DNA of 64,000 nucleotides from Rhizobacter sp. Root1221 (GCF_001425785.1 NZ_LMDI01000025.1:1-64000); one strand, 5' to 3'. Shown: positions 28,076 to 37,956, counted from the stretch's first letter. Made by a program: numbers and translations. Notes: generated from the sequence alone by a model not told the origin.

Positions 28076-28876
28076 TCAGCCCGGGCGTGTCATCCGCTGT
28101 GCGAGCGGCGTCACCGGCCGCAGGTCGGACGGCGGCAGCCCGAACCGCGTTCGGAACGCCGCGGAAAACCGGCTGTGCGACTCGTAGCCGCAGCGGGTGG
28201 CGATCTCGCCCACCGGCAGGTCGGTGCCATGCAGCAGGCCGAGTGCGGTCTCCAGCCGCACCTCGCGCACCAGGTCGCTGGCGGACGTGCCATCGGCCGC
28301 GAGCCGCCGCTGCAGGGTGCTCGGGCTCACGAGGAAGGCATCGGCCAGCGCCGTGACATGCCAGCTTTCGTGCGGGTGGCGGGCGATGCGCTGGCGCACG
28401 CGCTCGGCCCATGTGAGGTCGAGGCCCGGGTCGAAGCGCCAGCCGCGCTCGGCCAGCAGCATCAGCACCTCCTGCAGCCGGTGCTGCCGCACGGCGGGGG
28501 ATACCGCTGCACCCGGGTCGAGCGCGCGTGCCGCGCGCTGCAGCGTGTCGGCCAGGTCGGTGTCGGCGGGCAGCGATGCGCAGCCGGCCACCGGGCGGGC
28601 GGCGTCGGCCGGGATGGCGCGGAGGAGGTCACGGCCGGGTGCGAGCACCAGGGCGCGGTAGTGGCCGTCGGGGGCGGGGTCGTTTTCGACGTCCCATTGC
28701 GTGCCCCGTTGCAGCAGGAACAGCTCCCCGCGGTGCCATGTGCGGGTGCCACCGGGGAACTGGAGCGTCTTGGTGCCGGCCTGCACCCAGCCGATCATGT
28801 CGTCGCGCACGACGACGGTCTTCAGGCGGTGCCGCACCGTGGCGACCACCTGCGCGGACTGGCCTGCGTCCGCCAT
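28076..28876 (-). CDS. AraC-family transcriptional regulator
   Basis: 266 residues: a cupin-like N-terminal domain (RGELFLLQRGTQWDVEND) and a C-terminal double HTH (VTALADAFLVSPSTLQRRLA, VGEIATRCGYESHSRFSAAFRTRFGLPPSDLR). It starts three bases after the rpoN stop, so it may be read from the rpoN transcript, and is followed by the PEBP gene. Target genes are unknown. Confidence 0.92.
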   Translation of the reverse strand: MADAGQSAQVVATVRHRLKTVVVRDDMIGWVQAGTKTLQFPGGTRTWHRGELFLLQRGTQWDVENDPAPDGHYRALVLAPGRDLLRAIPADAARPVAGCASLPADTDLADTLQRAARALDPGAAVSPAVRQHRLQEVLMLLAERGWRFDPGLDLTWAERVRQRIARHPHESWHVTALADAFLVSPSTLQRRLAADGTSASDLVREVRLETALGLLHGTDLPVGEIATRCGYESHSRFSAAFRTRFGLPPSDLRPVTPLAQRMTRPG

Positions 28877-28879
28877 GCC

Positions 28880-30412
28880 CTACATCTCGCGGCGCAGGTT
28901 GGCCGGTGCGATGCGCAGGGCCTCGCGGTACTTCGCGACCGTGCGGCGCGCCACCTGGATGCCCTGCTCCTCGAGCATGCGGCTCAGCTGGCTGTCCGAC
29001 AGCGGCTTGTTGGGGTCCTCGGCCGCGACGAGCTGCTTGATCAGCGCCCGCACCGCGGTGCTCGATGCGTTGCCGCCCGCCTCGGTGTTCAGCGACGACC
29101 CGAAGAAGTACTTCAGCTCGAACGTGCCGAACATGGTGGCCATGTACTTGGCGGTGGTCACGCGCGAGATGGTGGATTCGTGCAGGCCCAGCTCGTCGGC
29201 GATCTCTCGCAGCACGAGCGGTTTCATCGCGATCTCGCCGTGCGTGAAGAAGCTCTTCTGCCGCTCGACGATGGCCTGCGACACACGCTGGATGGTGTCG
29301 AACCGCTGCTGGATGTTTTTCATGAACCAGCGCGCCTCCTGCAGGCGCGAGCTGAGTGCCGCGCCAGCCCCGCTGCTGGCCGACCCGCGGCTCTGGCGGA
29401 TGGCCTGCGCATACAGGTCGTTGATGCGCAGCTTGGGCATCACGTCGGGGTTCAGCACCACCTTCCAGTTGCGGCCGGACTTCTGCACGATCACGTCGGG
29501 CACGATCACGTTCGCCTCGGCCCGCGAGAAGCGGCGCCCCGGTTTGGGTTCGAGCGCGACGATCAGCGTCTGCGCTTCCTTGATCAGCTCCTCGTCGGCG
29601 CCGGTGGCGGCCATGAGCTTTTTCATGTCGCGCCGCGCCAGCAGCTCGAGGTGCTGCTTGCAGATGATGATGGCGATGGTCTGGGCCTCGCAGCGCTCCT
29701 GCGCGCGCAGTTGCAGCGCCAGGCATTCGCCCAGGTTGCTCGCGCCCACGCCGAGCGGCTCCATGTTCTGGAGCCACTTCAGCGCCACGTGCAGGCGCTC
29801 GAGAAACAGCTCACGCTCTTCCTCGTCGTCCGCGAGCTGGCCGGCGATTTCCTCGAGCGGGTCGTCGAGGTACCCGTCGTCGTTGAGCGATTCGATCAGC
29901 ACGTGCACTGCCGCCGCATCCTCGGCGCTCAGGCGCATCCCCAGCAACTGGTCGCGCAGGTGGTCCTGCAGGCTCGGGCCCACGGGGTTGCGGTCTTGCG
30001 GCTCGAAGTCGTCGTTGTCGTTCTGCGACGAGCTGCTGCTGGTCCCGGGCGTTTCGCGGATGCCGTCGAAGTCGTCGCGTTCGGTGCCGTTTTCCCAGTC
30101 ATCGCGTTCGGTGGCGCCGAATTCGGCGCTGTCGACCCCGGCGGTGTCTTCCGCGGCGTCCGCGGTGGGTGATTCGGCGGCGCGGTCGACCTCGCGTTCG
30201 GCCGTGCGTTCGGTGGGCGACAGCCGTTCGGCGAGCGGCTCGAATGGCGTGGTCGTGTCCTCCTCCACGTCGAGGAACGGGTTCTGCTCCAGCATCTGCT
30301 CCACTTCCTGGTGGAGTTCGAGCGTGGACAGCTGGAGCAGGCGGATCGACTGCTGCAGCTGGGGCGTCAGCGCCAGGTGCTGCGAGAGGCGGACCTGCAA
30401 CGACGGTTTCAT
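28880..30412 (-). CDS. rpoN: RNA polymerase sigma-54 factor RpoN
   Basis: 510 residues. Region I is Gln-rich (LALTPQLQQSIRLLQLSTLE) and binds activators. An acidic, low-complexity region II spans about 50-145. Core- and DNA-binding regions follow, with the RpoN box ARRTVAKYRE near the C-terminus. It lies downstream of lptA-lptB as in many Proteobacteria, with a 75-base gap. It directs transcription from -24/-12 promoters that need enhancer-binding activators. Confidence 0.98.
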   Translation of the reverse strand: MKPSLQVRLSQHLALTPQLQQSIRLLQLSTLELHQEVEQMLEQNPFLDVEEDTTTPFEPLAERLSPTERTAEREVDRAAESPTADAAEDTAGVDSAEFGATERDDWENGTERDDFDGIRETPGTSSSSSQNDNDDFEPQDRNPVGPSLQDHLRDQLLGMRLSAEDAAAVHVLIESLNDDGYLDDPLEEIAGQLADDEEERELFLERLHVALKWLQNMEPLGVGASNLGECLALQLRAQERCEAQTIAIIICKQHLELLARRDMKKLMAATGADEELIKEAQTLIVALEPKPGRRFSRAEANVIVPDVIVQKSGRNWKVVLNPDVMPKLRINDLYAQAIRQSRGSASSGAGAALSSRLQEARWFMKNIQQRFDTIQRVSQAIVERQKSFFTHGEIAMKPLVLREIADELGLHESTISRVTTAKYMATMFGTFELKYFFGSSLNTEAGGNASSTAVRALIKQLVAAEDPNKPLSDSQLSRMLEEQGIQVARRTVAKYREALRIAPANLRREM

Positions 30413-30487
30413 GCCACCCTCCGCGGGATCGAACGGGAGGGTGTCGCGCCGGCCGGGCGGAAGGTGACTGCTGTGCTCATGCCGCGC

Positions 30488-31240
30488 TCACATCCGGAAG
30501 TGTTCGCCGAGGTAGACCTTTCGGACGTCGGCGTTCTCGACAATCTCACCCGGGGTGCCTTCGGCCAGCACACGGCCTTCGCTGATGATGTAGGCGCGGT
30601 CGCAGATGCCCAGCGTCTCGCGCACGTTGTGGTCGGTGATCAGCACACCGATGCCGCGGCTCTTGAGGAAGCTGATGATGCGCTGGATCTCGATCACCGC
30701 GATGGGGTCCACGCCGGCAAACGGTTCGTCGAGCAGGATGAACCGGGGCTGCGTGGCCAGTGCCCGGGCGATCTCGACCCGGCGGCGCTCACCGCCCGAC
30801 AGCGCCGGGGCGGGGCTGTCGCGCAGCTTCTCGATGCTCAGGTCGTTCAGCAGGCCGTCGAGCAACTGGTCGATGGTGGCCTTGGCCAGCGGCTTGCCGT
30901 TGGCGTCGTGCTGCAGTTCGAGCACGGCGCGGATGTTTTCCTCGACCGTCAGCTTGCGGAAGATCGACGCTTCCTGCGGCAGGTAGCTGAGCCCGAGGCG
31001 CGAGCGCTGGTGGATGGGCAGGCGCTCGACCCGCTGGCCGGCCAGCGTGATCTGCCCGGCATCGGCCCGCACGAGGCCCACGATCATGTAGAAGCTGGTG
31101 GTCTTGCCGGCCCCGTTGGGGCCCAGCAGGCCCACCACCTCGCCGCCCTGCACCGACAGGCGCACGTCCTTGACGACCTTGCGGGCGCCGTAGGTCTTCT
31201 GGAGGCCGTGGGCCACCAGGCTGTGGGTGGCGGCGGTCAT
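30488..31240 (-). CDS. lptB: LPS export ABC transporter ATPase LptB
   Basis: 250 residues. ATPase that powers lipopolysaccharide extraction by LptFG. Walker A is GPNGAGKTT, the signature [15 protein letters not shown], Walker [13 protein letters not shown] and the switch His [21 protein letters not shown] is typical LptB sequence. The start overlaps the lptA stop by four bases (ATGA), so the two are coupled. Confidence 0.98.
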   Translation of the reverse strand: MTAATHSLVAHGLQKTYGARKVVKDVRLSVQGGEVVGLLGPNGAGKTTSFYMIVGLVRADAGQITLAGQRVERLPIHQRSRLGLSYLPQEASIFRKLTVEENIRAVLELQHDANGKPLAKATIDQLLDGLLNDLSIEKLRDSPAPALSGGERRRVEIARALATQPRFILLDEPFAGVDPIAVIEIQRIISFLKSRGIGVLITDHNVRETLGICDRAYIISEGRVLAEGTPGEIVENADVRKVYLGEHFRM

Positions 31241-31839
31241 CGGGTGCTCCCGGAGGCCGATGCGGCCTGGGACGCGGCTTCGGCCGCGGCGGGGGTGCCG
31301 CTGCGGGGCGCAAGTTCCACGATCACGCGGCCGGTGGGGTTCTCGGGTGTGGCCGATTTGGCCCCGCCGGACACGGTGAACACCTCGGCGCCGTTGTCGT
31401 ACACGATGACCGCGCCGATGGCCTGGTCGGCCAGTTCGGTGCCGCGAAGCCGGCGCACCTTCGCCTGGTCGGTGAGCCTGAGGGTGTCGGTCTTGCTGTC
31501 GTACGTGAGCGTGAGGGCCTCGCCCTCGATCCATTCGTTCACGCCGTCGCGCTTCTGGCGGAACCGGGCGGGGCTGCCGGTGGCGACCGCGGTCTGGTAC
31601 CCCTCGGCGTTCTCGCGCACCTCGATGCGGGCGGCGTGGATGGACATGGTGCCCTTCGTGACCACGACGTTGCCGTTGAAGGTGACGATGCGCTTCTGGA
31701 TGTCCACCTTGCTCGGCTGGTCGGCCTCGACCTGCATCTTGGCGAAGCGGTCGGCCCGCTCGGCAGAGGCCGGCACCGCGGCCAGCAGGGACAGCGCGGT
31801 GAGGGAACCCAGCAGGAGTTTGTAAGAGGATGAAGTCAT
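31237..31839 (-). CDS. lptA: LPS transport periplasmic bridge protein LptA
   Basis: 200 residues with a Sec signal (cleavage after ASA, about residue 26) and an OstA-type beta-jellyroll ([26 protein letters not shown]-like strand, [14 protein letters not shown]). It forms the periplasmic bridge that carries LPS. The C-terminus is Ala/Ser-rich. The ATG opening the signal is chosen; an upstream ATG 14 codons earlier would be buried in the hairpin next to it. No lptC or kds gene lies beside it here. Confidence 0.93.
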   Translation of the reverse strand: MTSSSYKLLLGSLTALSLLAAVPASAERADRFAKMQVEADQPSKVDIQKRIVTFNGNVVVTKGTMSIHAARIEVRENAEGYQTAVATGSPARFRQKRDGVNEWIEGEALTLTYDSKTDTLRLTDQAKVRRLRGTELADQAIGAVIVYDNGAEVFTVSGGAKSATPENPTGRVIVELAPRSGTPAAAEAASQAASASGSTR

Positions 31840-31887
31840 AGCGGCATGAAACTTGCAGACCATTTTAGCCACAAGTTGCATGCCGCT
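31840..31887 (-). promoter_or_regulatory. Long hairpin touching the lptA start codon
   Basis: Arms 31840-31855 and 31872-31887 pair over 16 positions with one mismatch: AGCGGCATG and AACTTG against CAAGTT and CATGCCGCT, around a 16-base loop. On the minus strand the stem ends on the base before the lptA ATG. No ribosome-binding sequence is visible outside the stem, so it may control translation or mark a regulator site. TGGCTAAAATGG in the loop could also be a -10 element. Confidence 0.5.
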
Positions 31888-31949
31888 CTGAAGTTTAAGT
31901 GCATCCGGGGGGAGGGATGCACCACCGGCGGGCCGCCGGTTCCGGGGGG

Positions 31950-32597
31950 TCAGCCGCCTTTGCGCACCCGGTCGATCAGGGCGTCGGCCACGACCAGCGA
32001 GCGGTCGGGCGAGCCGGCCTGTTGGCCCGAGGTGTAGTACTTCCCGCCGATGCCTAGCGCCGGCACGCCGTCGATCTTGTAGGCCTCGGCCAGGCGGCTG
32101 GCCTGCTTGGCCTTCGTGGACACGGTGAACGACGACAGCAGCTCCTTGAACTTGGCCGTGTCGACGCCGTTCTTGCCCACGAACTCGAGGATCTCGTCTT
32201 CCTTCTCGAAGCGCTTGCGCTCGCCGTGGATGGCCTGGAACACCTTGCGGTGCAGTTCCTCGACCTTGCCCATGGCCTCGATGGCGTAGAACAGGCGCTG
32301 GTGGATGGTGTAGCTCTCGCGGAACGCCACCGGCACGCGGCGGAACGCCACGTCGGCCGGGAGCTTCTTCTGCCAGGCGTCGAGCGCCGGCTCGAACGCG
32401 AAGCAGTGCGGGCAGCCGTACCAGAAGAACTCGACCACCTCGACCTTGCCCTTTTCCACCGACAGCGGTTGGCTCAGGCGCACGTAGTCCGACTCGGAGA
32501 GCGCCTTGGCCTGGGCCTGTGCCAGCAAGGGGGTGGCCAGGGTGGATGCACCAAGGCCGAGGCCGGCCAGGCGGGCGGAAAAATCGCGACGTTTCAT
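31950..32597 (-). CDS. dsbA: Thiol:disulfide interchange protein DsbA
   Basis: Periplasmic oxidase that introduces disulfides. 215 residues: signal with RRDF (Tat-like) at the N-terminus, active site CPHC (Cys62, Cys65) in EFFWYGCPHCFAFEP, an all-alpha insert, and the cis-Pro stretch DGVPALGIGGKYY. Start chosen at MKRRDF; an ATG four codons earlier is possible. Order argS, SPOR protein, dsbA on one strand is usual in Burkholderiales. Confidence 0.94.
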   Translation of the reverse strand: MKRRDFSARLAGLGLGASTLATPLLAQAQAKALSESDYVRLSQPLSVEKGKVEVVEFFWYGCPHCFAFEPALDAWQKKLPADVAFRRVPVAFRESYTIHQRLFYAIEAMGKVEELHRKVFQAIHGERKRFEKEDEILEFVGKNGVDTAKFKELLSSFTVSTKAKQASRLAEAYKIDGVPALGIGGKYYTSGQQAGSPDRSLVVADALIDRVRKGG

Positions 32598-32663
32598 GTT
32601 CGGGTCCATGCTGATGACGGTGTGTGGAGTGGGGACAGGCCGCAAAAGTTCAGGCCGGAGCCG

Positions 32664-33284
32664 TCACTTTTGAACCTGGATCAGCGACGTGTCCACGCCG
32701 GCGCTGTCGAGCCGTTCTTTCGTCGACAGCGCTTCGTCCTTCTTGTCGAACGGGCCGAGGCGCACCCTGAAGACGGTACGGCCCGATTGTTCGCGTTCCG
32801 TGACACGCGCTGTCATGCCGAGCATCGCGAGTTTGCCCCGCTGCGCTTCGGCATCCTCCGCCCGGCCGAACGCACCGGCCTGGACGAAGTAGCTGATCAA
32901 CGGATCAGCGCCCGGTTTGGTGGACGAGGCCGGCGAAGAAGGCTTGTCGGCCAGGATGGCGGCCGGGTCGCGGGCGGGCACCGCGGCGCTGGTGGCCGGC
33001 GGGGGCACGGCCGGGGCGGACGCCGCCGGCAGCGGCGGCACGACACCGCTGGACGACGACGCCGGGCGCGAGGGGTTCTTGCCGGCCAGCCCGCTGTTCG
33101 GGTCCCAGTTCTTGTTCTTCTCGGCTTCGGCCGCGTCCTGCTCGGCGCTGCGTTGTGGCACCTTGTTGACAAACGGCACCGGCACCTTGGCGATGTACAG
33201 CGCCACGCCCAGGGAAAGCGACAGCCCGATCAGCAGGCCGACGATCATGCCCAGGAAAAAGCCGCCACGTTGGTTCTTCTTCAT
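32664..33284 (-). CDS. SPOR-domain inner-membrane protein, FtsN-like
   Basis: 206 residues: short cytoplasmic start, one TM helix at about 9-32, a Pro/Ala/Ser-rich periplasmic linker, and a C-terminal SPOR domain from about 127 (YFVQAGAFGRAEDAEAQRGKL to VRLGPFDKKDEA). SPOR domains bind denuded peptidoglycan at the division septum. It starts ten bases after argS, so it is co-transcribed with it. It resembles FtsN in layout, but essential FtsN motifs near the membrane are not evident. Confidence 0.9.
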   Translation of the reverse strand: MKKNQRGGFFLGMIVGLLIGLSLSLGVALYIAKVPVPFVNKVPQRSAEQDAAEAEKNKNWDPNSGLAGKNPSRPASSSSGVVPPLPAASAPAVPPPATSAAVPARDPAAILADKPSSPASSTKPGADPLISYFVQAGAFGRAEDAEAQRGKLAMLGMTARVTEREQSGRTVFRVRLGPFDKKDEALSTKERLDSAGVDTSLIQVQK

Positions 33285-33294
33285 TCTTTCTCCA

Positions 33295-34986
33295 TCACAT
33301 CGAGTCAGGGGCGCTCACGCCGATGAGCGCGAGCGCGTTGCGCAATACTTGGCGCGTGGCCGCCACCAGGGCGATGCGCGCGCGAACGAGCTCAGGGTCG
33401 TCCACGCCTTTCAGAATTCGTTCGGCGGCATAGTAGCTGTGGAACGTGCTGGCTACCTCTCGCAGGTAAAAGGCAACGTCGTGCGGGGCCAGCGTGGTGG
33501 CCGCGTTGGCGAGCATGTCCGGGTATTCGGCCAGCTTGAGCAACAGGCTGGCCTCGCTGGGCGCGGCCAGCAGCGCGGTGTTGGCGTCCTTCAGCGACGC
33601 CAGGTCGCCGCCGTGGTCGGCCACCCAGTCGCGCAGCACCTTGCTCAGGCGGGCGTGCGCGTACTGCACGTAGAACACCGGGTTCTCGTCGTTGGTCTTC
33701 AGCGCGAGGTCGATGTCGAACGTGAACTCGGTGTCGGCCTTGCGGCTGATCAGGAAGAAGCGGACGGCATCCTTGCTGGTCCAGTCGATCAGGTCGCGCA
33801 GCGTGATGTAGCTGCCGGCGCGCTTCGAGATCTTCACCTCGGCGCCGTCACGAACCACCCGCACCATCGTGTTGAGCACGTAGTCGGGGTAGCCCTGCGG
33901 CACGCCGGCGTTCGACGCCTGCAGGCCGGCGCGCACGCGGGCGATGGTGCCGTGGTGGTCGGTGCCCTGCAGGTTGATGGCCTTCGTGTAGCCGCGGGCG
34001 AACTTGTTCAGGTGGTACGCCACGTCGGGCACGAAGTAGGTGTACGTGCCGTCGGACTTGCGCATCACGCGGTCCTTGTCGTCGCCGTAGTCGGTGGTGC
34101 GCAGCCAGAGCGCGCCGTCCTGTTCGAACGTCTTGCCGGCGGCCACGAGCCCGGCGACGGTGGATTCGACCGCGCCGGTGGTGTACAGGCTCGACTCGAG
34201 GAAGTAGTGGTCGAAGCGCACCGCGAAGGCCTGCAGGTCCAGGTCCTGCTCGTGGCGCAGGTAGGCGACCGCGAACTGGCGGATGCCGTCGAGGTCGTCG
34301 GCGTTGCCCGACGCGGTGAACTCGCGGTCGTCGGCCTTGACGGTCTTCTTCGCCATGAAGTCGGCGGCGATGTCGGCGATGTAGTCGCCGTTGTAGGCCG
34401 ACTCGGGCCAGCCCGTGTCGCCGGGCTTCAGGCCCTTGATGCGCGCGTGGGTGGAGGCGGCCAGCGTGCCGATCTGGACGCCGGCGTCGTTGTAGTAGAA
34501 CTCGCGGTTGACCGTCCAGCCCTGGCTCTCGAACAGGTTGCAGATGGCGTCACCCAGCGCGCCTTGGCGGGCGTGGCCCACGTGCAGCGGGCCGGTGGGG
34601 TTGGCCGAGACGAACTCGACGACCACGCGCTGGTCTTGCGCCGGCTGGCGGCCGAAGGTGTCGGCGGCGGACAACACTTCACCCACCACCGCCTGCTTGG
34701 CGGCGGCCTTCAGGCGCAGGTTGATGAAGCCGGGGCCTGCGATCTCGAGGCTCTCGACCCAGCGTGCGACGGCGGGCTGGCGGCCCAGCGCGTCCACGAG
34801 CGCCTGGGCCACTTCTCGGGGGTTCTTCTTGAGCGGCTTGGCCAGCTGCATGGCCGAAGTGATGGCGAAATCACCATGGGCCGCCTGCTTGGGCAGCTCG
34901 AATGCGGCGCGCACCGCGCTGCCGGGGCTGACTTCCGCGGTGGCCGCGGCGAGCGCGAGCAGCAATTCCTGTTTGGCTTGGATCAT
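33295..34986 (-). CDS. argS: Arginyl-tRNA synthetase
   Basis: 563 residues, class I synthetase charging tRNA-Arg. The HIGH-like motif is HVGH in [17 protein letters not shown]; the KMSKS loop is the ArgS-type KISKRAG. The N-terminal Add-1 domain and C-terminal anticodon-binding helices are present. Start at [12 protein letters not shown], the family start, though the frame is open upstream. It leads the argS-SPOR-dsbA run and is divergent from a protein kinase gene. Confidence 0.98.
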   Translation of the reverse strand: MIQAKQELLLALAAATAEVSPGSAVRAAFELPKQAAHGDFAITSAMQLAKPLKKNPREVAQALVDALGRQPAVARWVESLEIAGPGFINLRLKAAAKQAVVGEVLSAADTFGRQPAQDQRVVVEFVSANPTGPLHVGHARQGALGDAICNLFESQGWTVNREFYYNDAGVQIGTLAASTHARIKGLKPGDTGWPESAYNGDYIADIAADFMAKKTVKADDREFTASGNADDLDGIRQFAVAYLRHEQDLDLQAFAVRFDHYFLESSLYTTGAVESTVAGLVAAGKTFEQDGALWLRTTDYGDDKDRVMRKSDGTYTYFVPDVAYHLNKFARGYTKAINLQGTDHHGTIARVRAGLQASNAGVPQGYPDYVLNTMVRVVRDGAEVKISKRAGSYITLRDLIDWTSKDAVRFFLISRKADTEFTFDIDLALKTNDENPVFYVQYAHARLSKVLRDWVADHGGDLASLKDANTALLAAPSEASLLLKLAEYPDMLANAATTLAPHDVAFYLREVASTFHSYYAAERILKGVDDPELVRARIALVAATRQVLRNALALIGVSAPDSM

Positions 34987-35149
34987 GGCCGGGATTCTAA
35001 GTGGCGGCCGCAGAGAGCCCCCAGGGCGGGGCTGCGCCCGACCCGCCCCCTGTTGAGCGCGGGAACTGGCGGTTGAAACGTGTGTAATTTGGCATGCGGG
35101 GACTTTCGGTCGGTGACAAGATGCACACCCGGTCCCGGCCCATTCACCG

Positions 35150-36511
35150 ATGTCCATTCCCAACGCCGCCGATTACAACCCGCCCCAGAGCAACTTGCCG
35201 CTGCCCGCGCAGATCGGCAAGTACCCGATCCTGGGCCGGCTCGGCGACGGGGCCACCAGCGAGGTGTTCCTCGCCCGCGACGAATTCCACCAGCGCGACG
35301 TCGCCATCAAGCGCGTGCGCTCCGGCGCCGTCAACGACCCGAGCGACGGCCGCTACTTCGAGCGCTTCTTCGCCGCCGAGGCCGCGCTCGTGGGCCGCCT
35401 CAACCACCCCAACGTGGTGCAGATCTACGACGCGGTGGCCGACCCGCACGAACCCTACCTCGTCATGGAGTACGTGGCCGGCAGCACGCTGCGCCGCCAC
35501 TGCCGGGCCGACCAGCTGCTGCCGCTCGAACTCATCGTCGAGATCGGGTTCAAGTGCGCCATGGCGCTTGGCTACGTGTACCGCCAGGGCCTGATCCACC
35601 GCGACGTGAAGCCGGCCAACCTGCTGGCCGTCATCACCAACGGCAACATCACCGACGTCAAGGTGAGCGACTTCGGCAGCGTGCTGAACCTGGCGTCCGA
35701 AACCACGCAGGTGTACCGGGTGGGGTCGCTCGCCTACATGTCGCCCGAGCAACTCGACGGCAACACCCTCGACTGCCGGGCCGACATCTACTCGCTGGGC
35801 GCCGTGCTGTACCACCTCATCGCAGGGCGCCCGCTGTTCGACGCGAACTCGCAGTCGGCCATGATGAACCAGATCTACACGGCCGAGCCGGTGCTGCTGA
35901 GCCAGTTGCGCTCGGGCGTGGGCCCGGGCGTGGACGGCGTGATCCTGAGCGCCGTGGCCAAGCGCCCGGAAGACCGCTACGGCAGCTGGGACGAGTTCGC
36001 CCAGGCGCTCTCCAGCCTCATCACCACCCAGCAGGTGCCTCGCGGCCAGCTGCAGGGGGTGCTCGACTCCGAGCGTTTCAACCTGCTGCGTTCGCTCGAT
36101 TTCTTCTCCAACTTCGGTGACGTCGAGTTGTGGGAGGTGGTGCACCGCGCCCGCTGGCAGCGGTTCGCCTTCGGGCACGCGCTGTACCGCAAGGGCGAGG
36201 AGGGGGCCAGTTTCCACATCCTCGCGCAGGGCGAGGTGGAGGTGTTCCGCGACGGGCAGCGCGTGGCCCAGCTGGGCGCCGGTACGTCGGTGGGCGAGAT
36301 GGCCTACCTGGCCCCCAGCGACGAACTGAGGCGCCACAGCACCGACGTCATCGTCACCGAGTCCACCACCACCATCAGCTTCACGCCCGACACGCTGGCG
36401 CAGGTCAGCCCCAACTGCCGGCACCTGTTCGACGAAGCCTTCATCCGCGTGCTCGTGCGCCGGCTGCACGCCGCGCACGAGGCGCTGGCCCATCCGCGCC
36501 GCATTCTTTAG
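35150..36511 (+). CDS. Ser/Thr protein kinase fused to a cyclic-nucleotide-binding domain
   Basis: 453 residues. Kinase domain at 24-290: Gly loop [11 protein letters not shown], catalytic Lys54 (VAIKRV), HRDVKPANL (Asp152), DFG Asp174 and SPEQLDG, so it looks active. A cNMP-binding jellyroll follows at about 320-435 ([29 protein letters not shown]). No membrane segment is seen. This suggests a cytosolic kinase switched by cAMP, c-di-GMP or a similar ligand, comparable in plan to eukaryotic PKG but with the order reversed. It is divergent from argS; no phosphatase is adjacent. Confidence 0.92.
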   Translation: MSIPNAADYNPPQSNLPLPAQIGKYPILGRLGDGATSEVFLARDEFHQRDVAIKRVRSGAVNDPSDGRYFERFFAAEAALVGRLNHPNVVQIYDAVADPHEPYLVMEYVAGSTLRRHCRADQLLPLELIVEIGFKCAMALGYVYRQGLIHRDVKPANLLAVITNGNITDVKVSDFGSVLNLASETTQVYRVGSLAYMSPEQLDGNTLDCRADIYSLGAVLYHLIAGRPLFDANSQSAMMNQIYTAEPVLLSQLRSGVGPGVDGVILSAVAKRPEDRYGSWDEFAQALSSLITTQQVPRGQLQGVLDSERFNLLRSLDFFSNFGDVELWEVVHRARWQRFAFGHALYRKGEEGASFHILAQGEVEVFRDGQRVAQLGAGTSVGEMAYLAPSDELRRHSTDVIVTESTTTISFTPDTLAQVSPNCRHLFDEAFIRVLVRRLHAAHEALAHPRRIL

Positions 36512-36631
36512 CCAAGGCGTCCACCGCAGCGGCGTGCCGCGCGTTGGTCATCCAGGCGGGATCTCCCGGGCGCATACTTCCCGCGCGGGGGCTCGACCCG
36601 CCCCGTCACCTACTTCCGAAGGAGTCGACCG

Positions 36632-36991
36632 ATGAAACGCCTCATGACTGTGCTGGCCGTGGTTGCGGCCATGTTTTCCACTTCTGCCTTCGCTGCCGAT
36701 TCGGCCTGCGAAGCCCAGGCCGCCGAGAAGAAACTCGCCGGTGCCGCGAAGACCAGCTTCGTCAAGAAGTGCGAGAAGGACGCCGGTGCGGGCGCCGCCA
36801 CCTGCGACGCCAAGGCCGACGCCAAGAAGCTGGCCGGCGCGGCCAAGAACAGCTTCGTCAAGAAGTGCGAGAAGGACGACAAGGCTGCCGGGGCCAAGGC
36901 CACCTGCGACACGCAGGCCGCGGACAAGAAACTTGCCGGAGCGGCGAAGAACAGTTTCGTCAAGAAGTGCGTGGCTGACGCCTCGGCTTGA
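36632..36991 (+). CDS. Secreted protein with three tandem PsiF-like repeats
   Basis: 119 residues: Sec signal (cleavage after AFA, about 21) followed by three near-identical units. Each runs from a Cys to a Cys 21 residues later (26-47, 58-79, 92-113) and contains AXXKKLAGAAKXSFVKKC. This is the PsiF repeat pattern known from the phosphate-starvation-inducible E. coli protein, here in triplicate. The mature protein is Lys/Ala-rich and likely periplasmic, with three possible disulfides. AAGGAG precedes the ATG. Function is unknown. Confidence 0.88.
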   Translation: MKRLMTVLAVVAAMFSTSAFAADSACEAQAAEKKLAGAAKTSFVKKCEKDAGAGAATCDAKADAKKLAGAAKNSFVKKCEKDDKAAGAKATCDTQAADKKLAGAAKNSFVKKCVADASA

Positions 36992-37000
36992 ACGACGAAC

Positions 37001-37024
37001 CGGCGGAGGCCCCGGCCTCCGCCG
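37001..37024. terminator. Strong palindrome between convergent PsiF-like and LysR genes
   Basis: Perfect 11-bp arms CGGCGGAGGCC and GGCCTCCGCCG around two bases, directly after the PsiF-like stop. Followed by GGGACGAC, its sequence resembles a diverged copy of the GTC-CCGGCG repeat seen elsewhere. It could terminate both converging genes. Confidence 0.5.
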
Positions 37025-37044
37025 GGACGACCTGAGGGTGGCGA

Positions 37045-37956
37045 TCAGCCCTTCGGCCGCCAGTACGCCTCGTCGCTGTAGGTCTGCTTGAGAAAGTCGA
37101 TCCACAGCCGCACGCGCAACGGCATGTGTTTCGCGTGCGGAAACACCGCATAGATGCCGTTGGGTGGCGCCGCGAAGGTGTCGAGCACGCTGACGAGGCG
37201 CCCGGCGCGGATGTCGCCCTGCACCTCCCACGTCGAACGCCACGCGATGCCGAGACCGGCCAGGCACCAGTCGTGCAGCACCTGGCCGTCGCTGCAATCG
37301 AGGCGGCCGGACAGCCTGAGGTGGCTCACCGCCCCGTCGACGATGAAGGCCCAGCCGCGGGTCTGGCTGGCGTCGCTCGACAGCGTGAGGCAGTCGTGGC
37401 GCTGCAGTTCGTCCGGGTGCTGCGGCGCGCCGGCCCGTTCCAGGTACGCGGGGGCGGCCACGCACAGGCGGCGGTTGTCAGCCAGGCGCACGCTGACGAG
37501 GCTGCTGTCGGGCAGGTCGCCCACCCGCACGGCGCAGTCCACCCCTTCGTGCACGATGTCGACCACGCGGTCGCTCAGGTTCAGCGACACCTTCACCTCC
37601 GGGTGGGCCGCGAGGTAGCCCGGCACCAGCGGCGCCACGTGGCGCCGTCCGAAGCCGGCCGGGGCAGTGACCCGCAGGTGGCCGCTGGCCCGCACGCCGC
37701 CGGCGCTGACCCCCGACTCGGCGCTGGCCAGGTCGTTCAGCAGCCGCTGGCAGCTTTCCAGGAAGGCGCTGCCTTCATGGGTCAGGCTGATGCGCCGGGT
37801 GGTGCGCACGAACAGCTTCACGCCCAGGCGCTCCTCGAGCGCGTCGATGCGGCGGCCCATCACGGCGGGGGCCACGCCCTCGGCCTGGGCGGCCGCGGTC
37901 AGGCTGCCGCGGGCGGCCACCGACACGAACGACTCCAGCTGCTTGAACTTGTCCAT
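37045..37956 (-). CDS. LysR-family regulator, likely controls malate synthase
   Basis: 303 residues: HTH at 1-60 (MDKFKQLESFVSVAARGSLT, AAAQAEGVAPAVMGRRIDAL), then the effector-binding domain. ATG at MDKFK is chosen over an upstream TTG. It is divergent from aceB, with a perfect inverted repeat 20 bases before its start, so I infer control of aceB and itself. The wing VRTTRRISLTHEG and the plan are of the common CrgA-like subgroup. Confidence 0.92.
   Translation of the reverse strand: MDKFKQLESFVSVAARGSLTAAAQAEGVAPAVMGRRIDALEERLGVKLFVRTTRRISLTHEGSAFLESCQRLLNDLASAESGVSAGGVRASGHLRVTAPAGFGRRHVAPLVPGYLAAHPEVKVSLNLSDRVVDIVHEGVDCAVRVGDLPDSSLVSVRLADNRRLCVAAPAYLERAGAPQHPDELQRHDCLTLSSDASQTRGWAFIVDGAVSHLRLSGRLDCSDGQVLHDWCLAGLGIAWRSTWEVQGDIRAGRLVSVLDTFAAPPNGIYAVFPHAKHMPLRVRLWIDFLKQTYSDEAYWRPKG

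Noticed and set aside
28022-28412. Continuation of the RlmL-type frame far upstream on the minus strand
   Set aside because: Runs through the PEBP and AraC genes in another frame; family homology starts at 27407.
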